From JAEUKA01 sp035328405 (GTDB lineage Bacteria > Myxococcota_A > Polyangia > Palsa-1104 > JAEUJZ01): a stretch of 64,000 nt of DNA. Every line of letters starts with the position of its first letter. The first letter of the stretch is position 1. Of the stretch, positions 46,646 through 55,605 are shown in pieces. The stretch is from positions 8,683 to 72,682 of the forward strand of contig DAOLIT010000022.1 in NCBI GenBank assembly GCA_035328405.1, in the 5' to 3' direction. The notes under the pieces were generated by a model, which did no database searches, was not told where the DNA came from, and saw nothing but the letters and a program-made list of their open reading frames with translations. A program made the position numbers and the translations under genes.

Positions 46646-49600
46646 ATGTCAAAAAGAAGATGCTCAAACCGCTTGCACCTGCTGTTTTCGTTGTGGGTGC
46701 TGTTGGGTTTTTTGCCGCTGGCTCATGCTCAAAAGGCAGCTATTGTGACGGCGACACGCTCGTCGGAAAGTGCTTGGTGGCAGTCGGTCAAAGCCAGGAT
46801 TTTGGCGACGGGGCTTTATACGGCGGTGGATCAGGTGGATGCGGCGTTTCGCGATCCGACACTGGCGCAGCTTCAGGACTACAAACTGGTGGTGGTCGTG
46901 GCGAGCGATTACGGTTTGTCGAGTGGAGATGGGGTCGGGAATGCGCTCGGGGATTACATGGCGATGGTGCCGGGGGCGGCGGTGCTGGTGTTTCAGCCGA
47001 ACACATGGCAGACGGGGTTATCGGGGGCACCGGCGATCGGGGGGAAGTTTTTGGCGAATTATGCGCTGACTTCTCAGTCGGGGTCGAACACGGCGAGTGC
47101 GACGAAACGCGGGACGGTGCTCGCGAACGATCCGCTGGTCGAGGGTGTGACGGAGTTTTCGTGCGGCTCGAATTGTGTGCGTGTGACGGGCACGTCGTTG
47201 CGTGCAGGAGCGACGGCGGTGGCGTATTGGGCGGATGGGACGTTGCTGGCGGTGCGGGGGAAAAAGCGGGTGGATTTGAACATGTTGCCGGCGGACGAGA
47301 GCGTGATCACTGGGTCGTGGGGCGGCACGGGCGCGGATTTGATCACGAACGCGATTCTGTATTTGTCGGCTCCCATGCTCCAAAGTCCGCGCAAACCGAC
47401 GTTTCCGAGTGTGGGTCTGGGGGGTGCAACGGGTTACACGGCGATCACGTTTCGGAACATCTCGGATGCGGCGATCGACGTGACGGAGATTGGCATCGAC
47501 GGGACGGGAAAGGCGCAGTTTGTCTACAAAAGCGATTACACGCCGAGCGTGGCGTCTCCGGTCACGTTGGCGATTGGGGCGACGCTGACGGTGCAAGTGG
47601 CGTTCAAGCCGCAAGTGCAGGGGACGCATCGGGCAAGTTTGTACCTGTCGCTGAATGGTTTGCCGAGGCTGGACACACCGCTTGAAGGGACGAGCAAAGG
47701 GAATCTGTGGATTTCGTTGTCACCGATTGATTTTGGCGGGATTGCCTCGGGGGGCACGGCTGGGCCGGTCACGGTGCGTTTGAAAAATGCGGGGACCAAT
47801 CCGATTGATTTGGAAAAACCGACGGTGGGAGACGCGACGCACTATCAATTGGTCACGTCAAGGCCGGACGCGAAAATCACGATGTTTTCGGGGGCGACGT
47901 ACAGCTTCGATTTGAAGTTCACGCCGGGCGCGGACACGGGAGAGTTTTTGACGGATGTGACGGTGATTTCGACGGATGCGAGCAGTCCGCTGGTGATTCC
48001 GGTGCGAGGTCTTGCGGGGCCGCCGAAGGCGAAGCTGCCGTACTCGTCGGTGCTGATGCCGGACGTTCCGATGGGGAGCAAAGGGACGCCGATCACGATC
48101 AACGTCACAAACGAGGGTTTTTCGGACCTGAGCATTCCGTCGATTTCGACGGACTCGACGGATTTTGAGGTTCCGAACGCACCGACGGTGGCGAGTCCGC
48201 TCGTGGTTCCGGCGAAGGAAATGAAGACGTTTCAGATTGTGTTTTCTCCAACGAAAGCGGGTTTGCGAACAGGGAAACTGACGCTGACGAGCAATGAGCC
48301 GCCGGGTTCGCCTGGGTCGGACAAAACGATCGATTTGGCGGGAACCGCGACGCAGCCACAGTTCAAAGTGAATGCGACGGCGCTGGATTTTGGAGCGGTG
48401 CAAATTGGCACTCCGGTGGCGGCGAAAACGGTGGAACTGTCGAATGACGGGGATGGGGATTTGCTGGTGAAAGAGGTGGCGATTGCGGCGGGCGTGGGTG
48501 CGGATTCGTTCTCGGTTTCGACGCTGGAAGCGACGCCGTTTGTGTTGCGAGCGGGTTCAAAAGCGGTTGCGCAGGTCACGATCGGGCCAAAATCGGCGGG
48601 GACGCTTTCGGCGACGTTGCGGATCGCGACGGACCTTTTGACGGGCGGTGCAGCGACGGTGGCGCTCAAAGCAACGGTGAGCGGCGCGGTGGGGCAGCTT
48701 GACACGGCGAAACTCGACTTTGGCGACTCGAAAGTGAAACAGGTGGTTCAGAAAACGCTGAAGCTGAACAACGTGGGCAATCAGGATTTGACGATTCTGA
48801 AAAGCGCGCTTTCTCCGACGGTCACGGTGTTTTCGCTAACGGCACCTGCGGATGGTACGAAAATTCCGGCGGGTGGGAGCGCGACCTTCACTGTGGGATG
48901 TATTCCGGCGGTGGTGGGCTCGGCAACGGCTCGGCTGGACATTTCGACAGACGATCCAGCGACGGCGGGAGGCACGAAATTCTCGGTTCCGCTGTCTGTG
49001 AACGGCGTGGTGGCGAATGTGACGTTGGACCCGGTGGCGCTCGACTTTACGACGCCGATTTACGTGGGCCAAAAGAGCGAGATGAAGTCGTTCAAGGTCA
49101 CAAACACGGGTTCGGTCACGGTAGACAACCTGGCGGTGAAACTGTCGGGCGACGGCGCGGCGGATTTCACGGTGGTGACGGGCTACAAAACGAAAATTCT
49201 GCCGGGAGAGCAAAGCGAAATCGGGTTGACGTTCGATCCGCGGACGGCAAAAGCGGAAATCAAAGCGGTGGCGATTGTGGATGCGGACGGGGTGCAGGTG
49301 CCGATGAATGTGGCGCTCAAGGGGTCAGCGATGTCGGCGATGTTGACGGTGACACCGACGACGCTCCGTTTCCGCAACGTGTATGTGGGTGAGCAATCGC
49401 AGCCGATGACGGTGTCGATTGCGAACGAAGGAACGGGAGCGTTGGAGCTGGATGTGGTGCCTCCGGCGACTGACGAATGGACGGTGGATACGTCGGGCGC
49501 AAAACTGTCGCTCGGGCCGGGAGAATCGACGAAGTTTGCGGTGGTGTTCTCGCCGAAAACCATCGGCAACAAGTCGGAACTGTTGGACATTCGGATGAAG

Positions 49601-49780
49601 GGCTCGGTGGTCAGCCTGTCGCAGGTGAGCATCGAGGGCGACGGCATGAATCGGCCTGCTCCGGTTCAAGAAGAAAGCGGCTGTGCGATGACGCGCGGAC
49701 AGGCGGCGTGGCCTGGACTTGCGCTGTTGCTGGTCGGAATGTGTGTGCTTGTGCGTCGTCGCAAACGCTGGATGCCGTAA
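46646..49780 (+). CDS. Large surface protein: GATase/ThuA-like domain, ASH-type repeats, MYXO-CTERM-like tail
   Basis: 1044 residues. Signal peptide ending LAHAQ, then about 230 residues with a ThuA/GATase-like fold (AAIVTATRSSESAWW, KLVVVVASDYGLS, ITGSWGGTGADLI). From about residue 255 follow roughly seven ASH/choice-of-anchor-D repeats, each with the pattern LDFG...(V/I)G....K...V.L.N.G. The C-terminus reads SGCAMTRGQ, hydrophobic AWPGLALLLVGMCVLV, RRRKRWMP: one Cys, a helix and a basic end, like MYXO-CTERM sorting signals. GAGGAG lies before the ATG at 46646. Probably displayed on the cell surface. The permease gene follows 3 bases after. Confidence 0.8.
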   Translation: MSKRRCSNRLHLLFSLWVLLGFLPLAHAQKAAIVTATRSSESAWWQSVKARILATGLYTAVDQVDAAFRDPTLAQLQDYKLVVVVASDYGLSSGDGVGNALGDYMAMVPGAAVLVFQPNTWQTGLSGAPAIGGKFLANYALTSQSGSNTASATKRGTVLANDPLVEGVTEFSCGSNCVRVTGTSLRAGATAVAYWADGTLLAVRGKKRVDLNMLPADESVITGSWGGTGADLITNAILYLSAPMLQSPRKPTFPSVGLGGATGYTAITFRNISDAAIDVTEIGIDGTGKAQFVYKSDYTPSVASPVTLAIGATLTVQVAFKPQVQGTHRASLYLSLNGLPRLDTPLEGTSKGNLWISLSPIDFGGIASGGTAGPVTVRLKNAGTNPIDLEKPTVGDATHYQLVTSRPDAKITMFSGATYSFDLKFTPGADTGEFLTDVTVISTDASSPLVIPVRGLAGPPKAKLPYSSVLMPDVPMGSKGTPITINVTNEGFSDLSIPSISTDSTDFEVPNAPTVASPLVVPAKEMKTFQIVFSPTKAGLRTGKLTLTSNEPPGSPGSDKTIDLAGTATQPQFKVNATALDFGAVQIGTPVAAKTVELSNDGDGDLLVKEVAIAAGVGADSFSVSTLEATPFVLRAGSKAVAQVTIGPKSAGTLSATLRIATDLLTGGAATVALKATVSGAVGQLDTAKLDFGDSKVKQVVQKTLKLNNVGNQDLTILKSALSPTVTVFSLTAPADGTKIPAGGSATFTVGCIPAVVGSATARLDISTDDPATAGGTKFSVPLSVNGVVANVTLDPVALDFTTPIYVGQKSEMKSFKVTNTGSVTVDNLAVKLSGDGAADFTVVTGYKTKILPGEQSEIGLTFDPRTAKAEIKAVAIVDADGVQVPMNVALKGSAMSAMLTVTPTTLRFRNVYVGEQSQPMTVSIANEGTGALELDVVPPATDEWTVDTSGAKLSLGPGESTKFAVVFSPKTIGNKSELLDIRMKGSVVSLSQVSIEGDGMNRPAPVQEESGCAMTRGQAAWPGLALLLVGMCVLVRRRKRWMP

Positions 49781-49783
49781 AAC

Positions 49784-50992
49784 ATGGAGCGTGCTCGCTC
49801 GGTTCTGCGCGGGCCGCTGTGGCTGTGGGCGCTGCCGTTTGTGTGGGCGGCGCTCTTGGCTGCACTTGTCGCGTCGGTCCTGACGCGGCTTCACGGCCAG
49901 GACCCGCTTTCGCTGTACAAAAGCCTGTTTTTCGGAACGTGGGGCAGTGTGTATGGCGTGGGGCAGGTGTTGTTCAAAGCGACGCCGCTTGTGTGTACGG
50001 GGCTGTCGGTGGCGGTTGCGCTGCGGGCGGGGCTGTTCAATGTAGGCGCAGAAGGGCAAATCATTGTGGGGGCGCTGCTGGCGGCGCTGTGCGGGGCGGC
50101 GCTGCCGGCGCAAACTCCGAGTGTGCTGGCGGTGCCGCTTTGCCTGTTTGCGGCGTTTTTTGCGGGCGGCGTGCTTGGGGGGCTGGTGGGCCTGAGCAAA
50201 TGCCTGTGCGGGGCGCACGAAGTGATCGTGACGATTTTGCAGAACTTCCTGGTGCGGGCAGCGATGGTGGGTGTGGGTGGTTTTCTGTTTGTGAAGGAGT
50301 CGGTTCACACGGCGGTCATCATCGACGCCGCGCGTTTGCCGCGGCTGTCGTCGTTCGTGTCTGCGCTGCACGGGTCGGCGGTGAACGCCGCGCTGGGTTT
50401 GTCGCTGTTGCTGGCGGTGTTTGTGGAATTGGTGCTGCGAAAAACGCGGTTTGGTTTTGCGGTGCGCGTGGTTGGGCAAAACCCGGATGCGGCGGCGGCA
50501 GCGGGCATCTCGATTGCGAAAATCCAGACGCTGGCGTTCGTGCTGGCGGGAGGGCTGGCGGGCCTGGGCGGCGCGAATTTCGTGCTGGGCTACAAGTTGT
50601 ATTACGAGGACGGTTTTTCGTCGGGAGTTGGGTATTGGGGGATTGCGGTGGCGGTGCTTGCGCACAACAGGCCGCTGTGGATTTTGGGGTCGGCGCTGTT
50701 TTTCGGAACGCTTTTGCAAGGCGGGCTTTCGGTGGCGGCGATGGTGCCGCGCGAGCTGGTTGATGTGCTGTCGGCGGTGGTGATTTTGGTGGTGGCGACG
50801 AGCCGGGCGGAACTGGCGCACCTTGTGCCGCGTCTTGTTCGGGCGAAACGAGCGGAAACCGGCCTGGATGGGCCGAGCGGGCCGACTCCGAGGCCTGTGT
50901 TGACCGACGAAACGCAGCACGAACCGACGATGCCGCCCTCAAAACCCGGTGGGGATGTCGCGAGCCGAGCCGCGCTTTGGGAGACAAGGTAG
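49784..50992 (+). CDS. ABC transporter permease, nucleoside/simple-sugar type (YufP-like)
   Basis: 402 residues, about ten helices. ATPLVCTGLSVAVALRAGLFNVGAEGQ (in parts) is the signature of the BPD_transp_2 permeases that import purine nucleosides or sugars with BMP-type binding proteins. The C-terminal 60 residues are hydrophilic (RAKRAETGLDGPSGP) and probably cytoplasmic. It starts 3 bases after the ASH-protein stop, a likely operon break or coupled gene. The second permease follows. Confidence 0.86.
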   Translation: MERARSVLRGPLWLWALPFVWAALLAALVASVLTRLHGQDPLSLYKSLFFGTWGSVYGVGQVLFKATPLVCTGLSVAVALRAGLFNVGAEGQIIVGALLAALCGAALPAQTPSVLAVPLCLFAAFFAGGVLGGLVGLSKCLCGAHEVIVTILQNFLVRAAMVGVGGFLFVKESVHTAVIIDAARLPRLSSFVSALHGSAVNAALGLSLLLAVFVELVLRKTRFGFAVRVVGQNPDAAAAAGISIAKIQTLAFVLAGGLAGLGGANFVLGYKLYYEDGFSSGVGYWGIAVAVLAHNRPLWILGSALFFGTLLQGGLSVAAMVPRELVDVLSAVVILVVATSRAELAHLVPRLVRAKRAETGLDGPSGPTPRPVLTDETQHEPTMPPSKPGGDVASRAALWETR

Positions 50993-50996
50993 GGCG

Positions 50997-51836
50997 ATGC
51001 AGACAATGCTCCTGCTGGGTCTTTTGTGGGCGGTTCTTCGCATTTCGGTGCCGTATGTTCTGACGACGCTGGGCGGTACGGTGTGCGAACGCTCAGGGGT
51101 CATCAACATCGCACTGGAGGGCATCCTGCTTTTGTCGGCCCTCGGCACGGCGCTTGGGGCACCACACGGTGTGATGTCGGCGCTGTTTTGGGGCGTGTTT
51201 GCGGGCGTGGCGACTTCGCTTTTGTACGGGCTGTTGGTGGTGGTGTTTCGGGGCGACCAAATCGTGTGCGGGGTCGCGATTTTCATGCTGGCAGACGGGC
51301 TGTCGCGGTATTTGCTGAAGGTCGTGTTTGGCTCGACCTCAAATTCGCCCAGGCTTTTGGCACTTGAGGGACAGCAGCCGATGTGGTTTTTGGCAATTGC
51401 GGTGATGGCGACGGTGATGCTGCACGCGCTGTTCTACCACACGCCGTTTGGGCTGCGGCTGCGGGCGGTCGGAGACAAACCAGAAGCGGCAGAGGCGTTG
51501 TCGGTGTCGGTGGTGCGTGTGCGTTTGTGGGCGGTGGGGCTTTCGGGTCTTTTGACTTCGCTCGGCGGAGTGTATCTGGTGTTTGACCAGCGGCAATTTG
51601 TGGCGCTCATGTCGGGCGGTCGCGGTTTTCTGTCGCTGGCGGCGATGATTTTCGGAGGCCACAGGCCGGTGTGGGGCGCGGCGGCGGCGCTGCTGTTTGC
51701 TTCGGCAGAAGCGACGGGGATTTTTCTGCAAGCGCAGGGTTTGCGGATTCCGAATTGGCTGCTTCAGGCGGTGCCGTATGCGCTGACGCTTCTCACGTTG
51801 CTTTTGCGCGGGCTGTTTCGGGCGCGTCGGGCGTGA
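50997..51836 (+). CDS. ABC transporter permease, nucleoside/simple-sugar type (YufQ-like)
   Basis: 279 residues from the ATG at 50997; a longer reading from 50949 overlaps the previous gene. About eight helices. TLGGTVCERSGVINIALEGILL is the signature of the partner permease in YufPQ/NupQ-like systems. AAGGTAGGG precedes the start. The ATPase and the binding lipoprotein are not in this window on either side. Confidence 0.86.
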   Translation: MQTMLLLGLLWAVLRISVPYVLTTLGGTVCERSGVINIALEGILLLSALGTALGAPHGVMSALFWGVFAGVATSLLYGLLVVVFRGDQIVCGVAIFMLADGLSRYLLKVVFGSTSNSPRLLALEGQQPMWFLAIAVMATVMLHALFYHTPFGLRLRAVGDKPEAAEALSVSVVRVRLWAVGLSGLLTSLGGVYLVFDQRQFVALMSGGRGFLSLAAMIFGGHRPVWGAAAALLFASAEATGIFLQAQGLRIPNWLLQAVPYALTLLTLLLRGLFRARRA

Positions 51837-52152
51837 GCAGCGGCGGGTCCGCAAGCCGGAAAAACGCGCTCAGCAGTGACCAAACCAGGCGTGCGGCGTG
51901 CGGGGTCGGCTTTTTTGTGGATGGCTGCGGGCGCGACGCCACAAAAAGGGGAACGCGGCGCACAGAACGGCCAAAAAACTGCGGCGCGACAGCGCGTGAC
52001 GAACGAAAGACAGCCGTTCTGTGTTTTTTTGACGTTTCCTGTGCATGGCGTGCGAGGCGGCAGAAGGCGCGTTCTGGCCGCTGGGTCTCCGAAACGAGAT
52101 TATAGAAGGGCGAGCCTTTTTGGGGGAAGGCGGCGTTGTTCTCGACGAGAAA
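51837..52152. other. Convergent intergenic region, no gene seen
   Basis: About 315 bases between the permease gene (+) and gluQ (-). No family-like ORF, no clear hairpin with T-run. Open frames here are continuations of shadow frames. Confidence 0.5.
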
Positions 52153-53043
52153 TCAGAGCGGGGGCAGGCCGAGTGTGGCCCACAAATCACGCGCAGAAAA
52201 ACCCTGCTGTCGCAACGCGCGGATGGACAACGAACCCCGCCGCTTGGCCAAACGCTGTCCCCCGGCATCTTGAAGGAGTGGATGGTGGGCGTACACCGGC
52301 ATCTGAAATCCCAAAAGCGCCTGGAGTACACGATGCACATGCGTCGAGAGCAACAAGTCTTCACCGCGCGTCACGCACGTCACCTGCTGAATGGCGTCAT
52401 CCACGACCACGGCCAGGTGATAGCTGGTCCTGACCTCTTTGCGGGCCAATACAACATCGCCCAGGCGCGCCGGATCGACCTGCACGGTTCCGGCATACGC
52501 ATCGGAAAAGAAAAGCGGAGCAAGGCCAAAGTCCCGCAACACGCCCTCCGCAGCCTCGGTGTGTAGCCGCAGCGCGTAACTGTCCCCGCGTTTCAGCCGC
52601 GTGTTCACCTCGTCCGCAGACAAACCCCGGCAGCGCCCCGAATACACCACCGGAGCGTCCCCGTTTGGATGGTTTGGACCATTGGGATCTGTTGGAGGTT
52701 GGGGGTCGTGTTGGGGGGCGCTTTGGGAGGTCGCAATTTCTTTTCGCGTGCAAAAGCAGGGGTACAGCACACCCAACAGGGACAACCGATCGAGCGCCCG
52801 ATCGTAGTCGTCCAGGTGTTCGGACTGTTTGCGCACGGGTGTCGGAAAGGAAAACCCGAGAAACCGCAAATCTTCCAAGATCGCCTCGGTGTACTCGGGT
52901 CTGCACCGCGTCGTATCGATGTCTTCGATGCGAACGAGAAAGGTCCCTCCCGCTTTCTGCGCCGCGTCAAAACCCATGCGCGCGGAAAAAGCGTGGCCCA
53001 TGTGCAAAAAGCCCGTCGGGCTCGGTGCAAACCGCGTCACCAT
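52153..53043 (-). CDS. gluQ: Glutamyl-Q tRNA(Asp) synthetase
   Basis: 296 residues. A shortened glutamyl-tRNA synthetase without anticodon domain that glutamylates queuosine on tRNA-Asp. MVTRFAPSPTGFLHMGHAFSA gives the HIGH-type signature, IEDIDTTRCRPEY follows, and the second motif is QRLAKRRG. The zinc site is kept: CFC, Y and C in YSGRC. An Asn/Pro-rich insert of about 30 residues (QHDPQPPTDPNGPNHPNG) sits in the zinc region and is unusual. The start is the ATG at 53043. It follows the 53065 gene closely. Confidence 0.92.
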   Translation of the reverse strand: MVTRFAPSPTGFLHMGHAFSARMGFDAAQKAGGTFLVRIEDIDTTRCRPEYTEAILEDLRFLGFSFPTPVRKQSEHLDDYDRALDRLSLLGVLYPCFCTRKEIATSQSAPQHDPQPPTDPNGPNHPNGDAPVVYSGRCRGLSADEVNTRLKRGDSYALRLHTEAAEGVLRDFGLAPLFFSDAYAGTVQVDPARLGDVVLARKEVRTSYHLAVVVDDAIQQVTCVTRGEDLLLSTHVHRVLQALLGFQMPVYAHHPLLQDAGGQRLAKRRGSLSIRALRQQGFSARDLWATLGLPPL

Positions 53044-53064
53044 CAACGTCTAGCAAACCTTGCG

Positions 53065-53595
53065 TCAGGTGGGCCAAGCGGGTCGAAAACTGGCCAAAAA
53101 CGACGGCAGATCGGCCAAATCAAAACGCACTTCCGCCTGGCCGATTTCCTTTCCGTGCGCATCGAACAGAAAGCCCGGCAGCTCCGTCATCGTTCGCACA
53201 AGGTCAAACGGCGACACATTCTTTTCTCCCGCGAAACGGAAGGTAGCGCCCGCTCTGTCGGGAAACGTGAATTCGTATCGAATCACACGCTCTTTCGGAA
53301 GAATCCACAGCGAGCCCTCGACCGCCGCAGAATCCACAAATCCAGGAATCGAAACGATCCCCGTGAGCCGCGTTCGTCCGTCGGACAAAAACGACACAAG
53401 CGAGGGCACTTCCGCGTGGACCCGGAACTCCATGTGCTGCGGATGTGGGTGATCCGCGAGCGTGATCGGGCCAGACATCGTCTCGTCGAATGAAAAACCC
53501 GGAAGACAGCCCAAAAAACCCGAGGCCTCGCTTTTCAGACGTACACACGCGGCCACCACTCGCTGCGCAGAAGAAACGAATGACGCGATGTTCAT
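53065..53595 (-). CDS. Small protein resembling the accessory domain of GMC/cholesterol-oxidase-type proteins
   Basis: 176 residues from the ATG at 53595, preceded by AGGAAAGG. Segments such as FDETMSGPITL, VRTMTELPGFLF and RYEFTFPD resemble a domain often fused to GMC-type oxidoreductases or alpha/beta hydrolases (FTE.M.G start, then a beta-rich body and a 'RYRM' segment), here on its own. This resemblance is from memory and not verified. It has no signal peptide and ends 21 bases before gluQ, so the two may be co-transcribed. Confidence 0.45.
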   Translation of the reverse strand: MNIASFVSSAQRVVAACVRLKSEASGFLGCLPGFSFDETMSGPITLADHPHPQHMEFRVHAEVPSLVSFLSDGRTRLTGIVSIPGFVDSAAVEGSLWILPKERVIRYEFTFPDRAGATFRFAGEKNVSPFDLVRTMTELPGFLFDAHGKEIGQAEVRFDLADLPSFLASFRPAWPT

Positions 53596-53697
53596 ACCTT
53601 TCCTGTACCACAAGTGCGTTTCGCGCTTCTTGAAAACTTCCCCGCGACGATCCTGGGCTGTTCCCACAGGGGTCAGGTGCGATAGATTGGGGGAACC

Positions 53698-55029
53698 ATG
53701 GCTCACTATCGAATCGACACCGTGCTTCGCGTTCGCACACGGCATCGTCCAGGACAACTTGCGCGTGTGGCGACGGTCATCGCGCAGGAAGGCGCACTCA
53801 TCGGCGAAATTGCCACGCTGCACATGGCGGAAGGCATCTCGACCCGCGAAATCACCGTCGAAACCGAGAGCGAGGAGCACACCGAACGCTTGGTTGCCGC
53901 GCTGGCTCGCACCGACGGCGTAGAAATCGTCAACGTCCGCGACCGCGTCTTCGATTGCCACCTGGGCGGCAAAATCCACTCCCACAGCCGCGTCGAGCTG
54001 CGCCAGCTTTCCGATCTGCGCTACATCTATACACCCGGCGTGGCGCGCGTCTCTCGAGCCATCTATGAAAAACCCGAGCGCGCGTTCGAGTACACCGGGC
54101 TTGGTCGCTCCATCGGCATTTTCACAAATGGCACCCGCGTGCTCGGCCTGGGCGACATTGGTCCCGTTGCCAGCTTGCCCGTCATGGAAGGCAAAGCCGT
54201 GCTGTACGACCGGTTCGCCGGCTTGTCTGCGACACCCATCCTGCTCGACACCAAAAACGTGGACGAGTTTGTGAACACCGTCGTCGGCGTGTCACGGAGC
54301 TTCGGCGGAATCCACCTGGAGGACATTCGCATTCCCGACTGTTTCCAGATCGAGGAGGCGCTCAAGCAAAGGCTGCGCAAACCCGTCATGCACGACGACC
54401 AGCACGGCACGGCAGTGGTCACGCTCGCTGCCATTCTCAACGTCTGTCGGTTGACGGGGAAAGAACTCAAACGGTCCAAAATGGGCCAGGTCGGCCTCGG
54501 CGCGGCGGGCTCGGCGATTGCCAAGCTTGCCCTCGCGTTCGGCGTTGGCGAAGTCATGGTCACCGATCGCAATCCTGACGCCATCACTCCGCTCGTCGAA
54601 CGGGGTGCGCACGCGACCGAGCTTTCCACGTTGCTCGAACGCGCCGACATCGTGGTGTGTACCACCGGAAAAGTCGGTTTGATTCGGCCCGACCAGGTGC
54701 GACGCGGCCAGGTCATTTTCGCCCTGTCCAATCCCTACCCCGAAATCGATCCCGACGTGGCTCGAGACGCCGGCGCAGCCTATGCCGCAGACGGTGCCGC
54801 CATCAACAACGCGCTGGCCTTCCCCGGCATTTTCAAAGGTGCGTTGCAGGTCCGCGCGGGCAAAATCGAACCTGCCATGTACATTGCCGCCGCCCATGCC
54901 ATTGCCGCAACCGCCAGCAGCGGTGAAGTCGTCCCCTCTCCCCTGTCCGAGACCGTCCACACCGCAGTCAGCAACGCCGTCGCCAAAGCCGCCGAAGAAC
55001 TCGGCCTAGCCAACACCGCTGACCTGTAA
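53698..55029 (+). CDS. NAD(P)-dependent malic enzyme with N-terminal ACT domain
   Basis: 443 residues. An ACT domain (about 1-80, RHRPGQLARVATVIAQEG) precedes the short bacterial malic enzyme core: LRYIYTPGVARVSRAI, GLGDIGPVASLPVMEGKAVL (in part), LEDIRIPDCFQIE, HDDQHGTAVV and the nucleotide-binding LGAAGSAIAKLAL. Oxidises malate to pyruvate and CO2. The ACT domain points to allosteric control by an amino acid. GGGGGA precedes the ATG. It diverges from the 53595 gene. Confidence 0.94.
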   Translation: MAHYRIDTVLRVRTRHRPGQLARVATVIAQEGALIGEIATLHMAEGISTREITVETESEEHTERLVAALARTDGVEIVNVRDRVFDCHLGGKIHSHSRVELRQLSDLRYIYTPGVARVSRAIYEKPERAFEYTGLGRSIGIFTNGTRVLGLGDIGPVASLPVMEGKAVLYDRFAGLSATPILLDTKNVDEFVNTVVGVSRSFGGIHLEDIRIPDCFQIEEALKQRLRKPVMHDDQHGTAVVTLAAILNVCRLTGKELKRSKMGQVGLGAAGSAIAKLALAFGVGEVMVTDRNPDAITPLVERGAHATELSTLLERADIVVCTTGKVGLIRPDQVRRGQVIFALSNPYPEIDPDVARDAGAAYAADGAAINNALAFPGIFKGALQVRAGKIEPAMYIAAAHAIAATASSGEVVPSPLSETVHTAVSNAVAKAAEELGLANTADL

Positions 55030-55154
55030 GTTCGTCAGTCCATCGGCCTTGGTCGGCTGGTTGGAAACGGCCCGCGCAGCCCTGTCCGAGCCGCCAAAAA
55101 CGGGTTAGACCCGAAAAACCCGACTTCCGGGGACGCTGGTTGCGGCTCGACAGA

Positions 55155-55245
55155 GGAAAACCCCGACTTCCAGGGAAGTCCGTCCGAGTTTCCGTGCGGG
55201 TTTGGGCGACTGACATGAATGCAAGGTCCAGCTCCCAGCGCGGAA
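55155..55245 (+). repeat. Direct repeat copy 1 (91 bp)
   Basis: Begins GGAAAACCCCGACTTCC and ends CCAGCGCGGAA. It matches 55327-55417 at 76 of 91 positions without gaps. Related fragments also occur near 55118 and 55451. It lies in the 576-base intergenic region after the malic enzyme gene. Confidence 0.8.
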
Positions 55246-55326
55246 CGCTGGAGCTCCATGGATGTCCGTCCGCCTGTCCCTACAAGTTTGGGCAACCGAC
55301 CTTCCTGGAGGTCGCCGACCGAGCGC

Positions 55327-55417
55327 GGAAAACCCGGACTTCCATGGGGGTCCGTCCGAAAAACCGCGTGGGTTTGGGCGACTGACATGGATCTATGGTC
55401 CAGATCCCAGCGCGGAA
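55327..55417 (+). repeat. Direct repeat copy 2 (91 bp)
   Basis: Same element as 55155-55245, 172 bases downstream. The whole stretch 55030-55605 has no convincing gene; frames on the minus strand that cross it contain the repeat in translated form. Confidence 0.8.
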
Positions 55418-55605
55418 ACCCCAACCTTCTCAGATGGAAGTGGCCCCGATGAGCGCGGAAACCCCAACCGACCTTCCTGCTGATCCCCAAAACCGCAGCT
55501 TTGGGCCCTTTTGGGCGAACTCTGCCGCCAAAAAATGCCAAGGCTCACTCGATCTGTCAGGCTGATCTTGGTGGCCACGCTGTCGTTGCTCAGACTGAAG
55601 TCCCT

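Noticed and set aside
51837..52433. Open frames between the permease and gluQ
   Set aside because: They are shadow frames with no start signals or recognisable sequence.
55035..55541. 168-residue minus-strand frame over the direct repeats
   Set aside because: Its sequence simply translates the 91-base repeat twice; no ribosome site or family.
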